Shown piece after piece: positions 6,004-7,036 of a DNA stretch of 7,036 nucleotides; position 1 is the first letter of the stretch; each line of letters begins with the position of its first letter. A program made the position numbers and the translations under genes. The stretch is from Clostridia bacterium (GTDB lineage Bacteria; Bacillota_A; Clostridia; Oscillospirales; CAG-272): positions 1 to 7,036 of the forward strand of contig JAFVYX010000150.1 in NCBI GenBank assembly GCA_017500625.1, in the 5' to 3' direction. The notes under the pieces were generated by a model, which searched no databases, was not told the origin of the DNA, and was given only the letters and a program-made list of their open reading frames with translations.

Positions 6004-6972
6004 ATGGAAAACACCGTTTATCTTCACGTTCTCACCCCCAAAGAGGGGCATGAGCTTTCCGACTTTTACGTCTATCTCCCGACGGGCGGCGGCTACCACG
6101 TGCAGTACCGCTTTGTCTATATGAAGCACAAGGCAAAGCCGACGCTTGCCTATAACGAGGGACCGAACGATCCCGCCAACTGCGATTTCTACCGCATTCG
6201 CGAGGCGTACGTCGGCCGCCTCACGGGCGAGAGCTTCACCCCCGCGTTCCGCGCCCTGCAGTACGGCGAGATCGGTCTGGCCTTCATCGAGGCGGGCGCG
6301 GGCGATTACGTCGGCGGCTTCCACGGCGATGAGCTGGCCACAAGGGCCACCCTGTCGGCTGACGGGCGCGAGGTCGCGCTCGATGCCCCCTCCTTTACCG
6401 CCTGCCGTGAGGTCCTCTTCTTTGAGGACAGCGTCATCAACCGCTGCAACACCCCCACCGAGCGCCTCTGCCTGCACGAGCAGGCGTACGCGATGAGCGG
6501 CGATACCGTCCGTCTCTCGCAGTACGTCGAGTGGGTGGCCGACGCCCGCCCCCTCACCGCGGCCTTCACCCCGATGCTGACCGTTCAGCGCCTCGATCCC
6601 CAACCTCCCCATCGCCGCCTCACCGATACCGTGGAGTTCTTCGACCGTGAGGGCGGTACACTGGTGGCCTCCTTTGACACCACGCCCTACGGCACCGTGG
6701 CCCCGACCGACCGCCCCTCCCACGTCCTCGGCGATACCCCCGCCACCGCCGTCCGCGTCAGCGGCAAGGAGAGCGGCTTTACCGCCGAATGCGGTATCAC
6801 CCCCGCCGAGGGCAGTGCCCTTGACGGCAAGGTGCGCACCAGTCTCTGGCTCCGCTATGGCGACGGCCTTGACAGCAAGGTCTACTTCGACGTCGCCCGC
6901 GGTACCGCTCCCACAGCGGGAACGATCTGGCAGGGAGAGATCTACTACCGCCTGACAATGCAAGGGCGGTAA
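6004..6972 (+). CDS. Unrecognised conserved protein, second of a tandem paralogue pair (322 aa)
   Basis: Paralogue of the preceding gene, roughly 60% identical by hand alignment with only very short length differences, so it arose by tandem duplication of a whole gene. It repeats the same signature: LSDFYVYLPTGGG, HVQYRF, DFYRIREAYVGR, GESFTPAFRALQ, GAGDYVGGFHGDE, EDSVINRC, GDTVRLSQYVEWV, RRLTDTVEFFDR, FDTTPYG, AVRVSGKES, and GTIWQGEIYYRLTM at the end. The most variable parts are residues about 38-60 and 112-140, which may be surface loops or the parts that give each copy its specificity. No signal peptide or membrane segment is visible. AGGAG sits 7 bases before ATG 6004 and only 12 bases after the first gene's stop, so both are read from one mRNA and end at the same terminator. 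Function unknown; the two products may form a heteromer or act on related ligands (inference). Confidence 0.87.
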   Translation: MENTVYLHVLTPKEGHELSDFYVYLPTGGGYHVQYRFVYMKHKAKPTLAYNEGPNDPANCDFYRIREAYVGRLTGESFTPAFRALQYGEIGLAFIEAGAGDYVGGFHGDELATRATLSADGREVALDAPSFTACREVLFFEDSVINRCNTPTERLCLHEQAYAMSGDTVRLSQYVEWVADARPLTAAFTPMLTVQRLDPQPPHRRLTDTVEFFDREGGTLVASFDTTPYGTVAPTDRPSHVLGDTPATAVRVSGKESGFTAECGITPAEGSALDGKVRTSLWLRYGDGLDSKVYFDVARGTAPTAGTIWQGEIYYRLTMQGR

Positions 6973-6989
6973 ATTCGGGCATAACCGCA

Positions 6990-7017
6990 AAAAAGGAGCG
7001 CTGGAGCGCTCCTTTTT
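6990..7017 (+). terminator. Intrinsic terminator after the paralogue pair
   Basis: A 12-bp perfect stem (AAAAAGGAGCGC / GCGCTCCTTTTT) closes on a TGGA tetraloop and ends in a five-T tract, 17 bases after the last stop codon. The A-tract on the 5' side makes it symmetrical, so it could also terminate transcription arriving from the right. Nothing else is visible in the last bases of the window. Confidence 0.9.
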
Positions 7018-7036
7018 ACTATCGCCGTTTTCGCCC

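Noticed and set aside
5158..6990. A 610-codon open frame on the minus strand spanning both paralogues
   Set aside because: It is antisense to two clearly conserved genes that hold the same motifs in the plus frame, has no family motifs, and runs through their intergenic gap. Its two halves resemble each other only because the sense genes are duplicates. It is a GC-codon-bias shadow.
1..7036. CRISPR arrays, tRNA/rRNA genes, insertion sequences, att sites
   Set aside because: No regularly spaced short repeats, tRNA-like cloverleaf, transposase or terminal inverted repeats were seen on reading both strands.

Overview
The window is GC-rich, gene-dense bacterial DNA. It carries AGGA/GGAG ribosome binding sites and two near-perfect sigma-70/sigma-A promoters. 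The protein set suggests an anaerobic Firmicute/Clostridia-like organism, probably gut or rumen associated: a T. maritima/Clostridia-style split cobalamin methionine synthase, a short MetF, a clostridial-type SGNH hydrolase and an unrecognised tandem paralogue pair. This placement is inference from protein style only.

Left two thirds (positions 1-4927, minus strand): one apparent sulfur amino acid / one-carbon operon, transcribed right to left from a consensus promoter (TTGACA-N17-TATAAT, 4927-4899). Gene order is SGNH hydrolase (4850-4029, interrupted by an in-frame amber TAG at codon 98), cysK (4008-3076), metF (3042-2167), a stand-alone methionine synthase activation protein (2170-1580, overlapping metF by ATGA) and metH (1523 to beyond the left edge). 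Gaps are -4 to 56 bases and I see no terminator between the genes. CysK makes cysteine from an activated serine and sulfide. MetF makes 5-methyl-tetrahydrofolate, the methyl donor for MetH. MetH methylates homocysteine to methionine, and the activation protein should reductively remethylate inactive cob(II)alamin on MetH. The job of the SGNH hydrolase in this set is unknown.

Middle (4851-5028): a 178-base divergent intergenic region with back-to-back consensus promoters and small inverted repeats between them that could be an operator. The leader of the minus-strand operon is only about 40 bases, too short for a SAM, T-box or cobalamin riboswitch.

Right third (4973-7017, plus strand): a self-contained two-gene unit with its own extended -10 promoter, two tandem paralogues of 320 and 322 residues (roughly 60% identical by hand alignment) with strongly conserved motifs but no family I recognise, and a strong intrinsic terminator (6990-7017). 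This pair is the best candidate in the window for something undescribed. The second point of interest is the amber codon in the SGNH gene, which may be a nonsense mutation, a sequence error or recoding.
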